From Candidatus Parcubacteria bacterium (GTDB lineage Bacteria > Patescibacteriota > Patescibacteriia > Patescibacteriales > Patescibacteriaceae): a stretch of DNA of 34,039 nt. The stretch covers positions 1 to 34,039 of the forward strand of contig JAEWTE010000056.1 in NCBI GenBank assembly GCA_023459655.1. The letters run 5' to 3'. The notes beneath the pieces are model-generated. The model did not search any database. It was not told the origin of the DNA and was given only the letters and a program-made list of their open reading frames with translations. A program made the position numbers and the translations under genes. Numbering within the stretch: the stretch's first letter is position 1; every line of letters begins with the position of its first letter. Below, piece after piece: positions 32,483 through 34,039 of this stretch.

Positions 32483-32984
32483 GATTGTTTTTTATGTTGA
32501 TCAGCAGCTCAAAAAGCTGTTGACCGTTTATTTTTGACGTGATGCCTAGGGCCGATTTTATGGTCTCCCAGGCACGCTTTTTATCAACCTTAGTCCGGAA
32601 GTTTTCCAGCGTCCAAGGGGACAAGTGCACTGTGGTTGCCTGTTGCCACTGTGGTTTTTCGCGGCAGGTGGGGCACAGCGGGCGGGGGATGAAGTGGTAG
32701 CCTTCGTGGTGGCTACCCACTGCCGGCAAGATTGTAGCTGACTGACCGCATTCTCTACAAATAGCAGTGGCGGCCAATTGATTGAAGCTATCTATTAACC
32801 ACTGGAGGTGGCGATGATAGCCGTTAAGATGAAGAGGTTTGTCAGCGTTATGCTCTAACGTCCACTTCATTTTTAAAAAATAAGCAATATTGTGGAGCAA
32901 GATTTGCTCTAGAGTTTGTCCAGCATGTTGACCAGACTTGAGACGATAGGGCCCCTCGGGGATCCAATCATTATTCTGAAGCAT
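32472..32984 (-). CDS. Zinc-ribbon protein of unknown function, compositionally foreign
   Basis: 170 aa. Four cysteines in two pairs (C76-x2-C79 and C104-x2-C107) predict a zinc ribbon around residues 74-110, with histidines between them (H92, H93, H97). The N-terminal part, LKSGQHAGQTLEQILLHNIAYFLKMKWTLEH (quoted in pieces: LKSGQHAGQTLEQ, then HNIAYFLKMKW), resembles the short DUF3820/exonuclease X C-terminal-like module by eye only. G+C is high: 38 of 60 bases in 32641-32700 against 14 of 60 in 32041-32100. It has a complete Shine-Dalgarno sequence, AAAGGAGG, four bases before the ATG, unlike its neighbours. Horizontal acquisition is a reasonable inference. No enzymatic residues could be named. 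Confidence 0.7.
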   Translation of the reverse strand: MLQNNDWIPEGPYRLKSGQHAGQTLEQILLHNIAYFLKMKWTLEHNADKPLHLNGYHRHLQWLIDSFNQLAATAICRECGQSATILPAVGSHHEGYHFIPRPLCPTCREKPQWQQATTVHLSPWTLENFRTKVDKKRAWETIKSALGITSKINGQQLFELLINIKNNRPV

Positions 32985-33037
32985 TTTTCCTCCTTTGGCT
33001 CAAGGCCATTTTTAATCTGACATATTAACAATATTTT

Positions 33038-33050
33038 GTCAATAGTTGAC
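33038..33050. promoter_or_regulatory. Small palindrome shared by two divergent -35 boxes
   Basis: GTCAA-TAG-TTGAC is a perfect 5-base inverted repeat. Its right arm belongs to the plus-strand -35 TTGACG (33046-33051) of arsR. Its left arm belongs to a minus-strand TTGACA (33042-33037) facing the zinc-ribbon gene, whose -10 is poor. A repressor bound here could affect both genes. Confidence 0.4.
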
Positions 33051-33075
33051 GGTCTTTAGTGGTCTGCGGTATAAT
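33046..33075 (+). promoter_or_regulatory. Promoter of the arsR-META operon
   Basis: TTGACG (33046-33051) and a perfect TATAAT (33070-33075) are spaced by 18 bases. Transcription should begin near 33082, about 19 bases before the arsR ATG at 33101. Confidence 0.75.
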
Positions 33076-33100
33076 TTAGGCAATCATCTAAATATTTATT

Positions 33101-33373
33101 ATGTACTTCAATGAAGCATTAGCGGCTCTGGCTGATCCAACCAGACGCAAGATTCTTAAATTATTAAGTAAGCGGGAATTATCGGCTGGGGAAATTGGTC
33201 ATCATTTCGATATTACTGCGCCATCTTTATCTCATCATTTATCGACCCTATTATTAGCTGGTTTAGTTAATCAATCTCGGCAAGGGCGTTGGTTGATTTA
33301 CTCGCTTAAGCCTAAGGCGATTGAGGCGGTTGCTCAGAAATTGTCTACTATAACTGGGCCAACTACTAAATAA
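33101..33373 (+). CDS. ArsR-family winged-helix regulator
   Basis: 90 aa. ALADPTRRKILKLL (10-22) opens the fold. GEIGHHFDITAPSLSHHLSTL (30-50, quoted as GEIGHHFDIT and APSLSHHLSTL) is the helix-turn-helix, and GRWLIYSLKP (62-71) is the wing. It has no cysteine, so it is not an arsenic- or thiol-type sensor. It resembles the SdpR-like autorepressor branch. The promoter immediately upstream has a perfect -10 box and a small palindrome at the -35. A META-domain membrane protein gene follows after 28 bases and is the likely co-regulated partner. Confidence 0.88.
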   Translation: MYFNEALAALADPTRRKILKLLSKRELSAGEIGHHFDITAPSLSHHLSTLLLAGLVNQSRQGRWLIYSLKPKAIEAVAQKLSTITGPTTK

Positions 33374-33401
33374 AATTAATAATCATTTAAATGATAAATT
33401 T

Positions 33402-33917
33402 ATGAACAAAAAATTAATTTGGTTGGCTGGCATCTTGGCTATTGTGTCAGTTAGTTTATCGACCTGGTCGTGGTTGGACAGGCGGTCAGCAACTAATTTA
33501 GAGGGTCAGGTTGAGGAAATTATTAATCAGGAATTATCTGGTGATGTGGCTGATAAACCAGCTGATCTAGTAATTGAAAATCAATTATTGGGGAGTTGGC
33601 AGATTGTTTCTTTGGCTGATGGTCAAGAGGTATTTGATTTTTCTGGTGAGGATACTGTAGTTGAGATTAGTGAAAATACCATAGCTGGTCGAATTTGTAA
33701 TAATTTTGGTGTCGGTTATAAGGTAGTCGATGAGATTAATATTGTGGCTAGTGAGCCTGTTACTCATACCGAGATGGCTTGTGGTGATGAATTGATGAAA
33801 GTAGAAAGTGTTTTATTCAGTGGTTTAGAAAGAGGTTGGGGGTATAGTATTAGTGATGATGATATTTTAGCTTTAATTAGTAGTGATGGCTGGGTAGTTG
33901 GTTTGATGAGAAAATAA
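33402..33917 (+). CDS. META-domain membrane-anchored protein
   Basis: 171 aa. An N-terminal helix (5-24) is an uncleaved anchor or signal peptide, with no lipobox cysteine seen. Residues about 61-170 match the META/HslJ pattern: LLGSWQIVSLADGQE, then GRICNNFGVGYKV (C99) in place of the common GCNxxxGxY, then HTEMACGDELMKVE (C127) and the final strand DDILALISSDG. The domain is found in heat-shock-linked or envelope proteins of unknown biochemical role. It probably acts outside the membrane. It is cotranscribed with the upstream arsR and has no Shine-Dalgarno sequence. Confidence 0.82.
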   Translation: MNKKLIWLAGILAIVSVSLSTWSWLDRRSATNLEGQVEEIINQELSGDVADKPADLVIENQLLGSWQIVSLADGQEVFDFSGEDTVVEISENTIAGRICNNFGVGYKVVDEINIVASEPVTHTEMACGDELMKVESVLFSGLERGWGYSISDDDILALISSDGWVVGLMRK

Positions 33918-34007
33918 TTTTACGATTTAGATTGTTCTTATTAATAATATTTAACTGAACTGATAATTAATCAAAGTTCCATTATATATTATTGTAAAGG
34001 GTAGGCC

Positions 34008-34032
34008 AAATTACTGGTGTAATTTATTTTTT
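34008..34032 (+). terminator. Terminator after the META-domain gene
   Basis: A perfect but AT-rich 7-bp stem (34008-34014 with 34019-34025), a 4-base loop, and six T after one A. It lies 90 bases past the META gene stop, at the very end of the window. The stem is weak, so efficiency is uncertain. Confidence 0.5.
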
Positions 34033-34039
34033 AAATGGT

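Noticed and set aside
32323..32984. tRNA-Ser as an integration (att) site for the G+C-rich gene
   Set aside because: No second copy of the tRNA 3' end, no integrase and no flanking direct repeat were seen in the window, and the gene lies on the 5' side of the tRNA.
1..34039. CRISPR array, insertion sequence or prophage
   Set aside because: No regularly spaced repeats, transposase or integrase motifs, or phage structural genes were found by eye on either strand.

Overview
The window looks like part of a genome of a Candidatus Patescibacteria (CPR) bacterium, probably of the Parcubacteria group. That placement is inference from gene content: DUF2304, DUF4012, DUF2341, DUF5320/DUF134 and YibE/F proteins, many envelope glycosyltransferases, low G+C, tight gene packing, and almost no Shine-Dalgarno sequences. 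UGA serves as a stop at the ends of the YibE/F and DUF134 genes, so the standard bacterial code applies and the Gracilibacteria/SR1 recoding does not.

Layout. (1) 1-177 holds the terminator of an upstream gene, a good promoter for mreB, and a second hairpin. (2) 178-14911 (+) is a compact run of ten genes: mreB, a GT4, a secreted subtilase with a beta-propeller-like tail, a UDP-glucuronate decarboxylase-like epimerase, a GT2 with its DUF2304 partner, a GT4, an LtaS-like sulfatase-fold transferase, another GT4, and a 1380-aa secreted DUF2341 protein. (3) 14912-16834 (-) is one GT-C-like membrane protein. It abuts the DUF2341 gene tail to tail and shares its start codon bases with the next plus-strand gene. 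(4) 16833-25648 (+) holds a GT-C membrane protein, a GT4, a DUF4012 protein, a DUF11-like membrane protein, frr and rseP. (5) 28872-25645 (-) is a four-gene operon, arsR-gdhA-yibE/F-tspO. Its promoter carries an inverted repeat covering the -10 box. (6) 31128-28995 (-) is a thiol-redox operon: DUF5320, DUF134, a small thioredoxin, and a thioredoxin-CcdA/DsbD fusion. It is read from a strong promoter embedded in a 30-bp dyad. (7) 31383-31928 (-) is a type IV prepilin-like gene. (8) 32323-32412 (-) is tRNA-Ser(UGA), followed by two hairpins. (9) 32472-32984 (-) is an unusual G+C-rich zinc-ribbon gene with a full Shine-Dalgarno sequence. (10) 33101-33917 (+) is a second arsR with a META-domain membrane lipoprotein-like gene.

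Regions 2-4 read as one envelope-building district. They combine cell-shape control (MreB), sugar-nucleotide conversion, cytoplasmic GT2/GT4 enzymes, membrane GT-C enzymes that use lipid-linked donors, a phosphoglycerol-type transferase acting outside the membrane, and the surface proteins that such glycans may decorate. Regions 5-7 are small regulons with readable promoters and operators. The most promising leads are the ArsR-controlled glutamate dehydrogenase operon, the DUF5320/DUF134/CcdA redox operon with its 30-bp operator, and the compositionally foreign zinc-ribbon gene beside tRNA-Ser. No CRISPR array, insertion sequence or prophage was seen.
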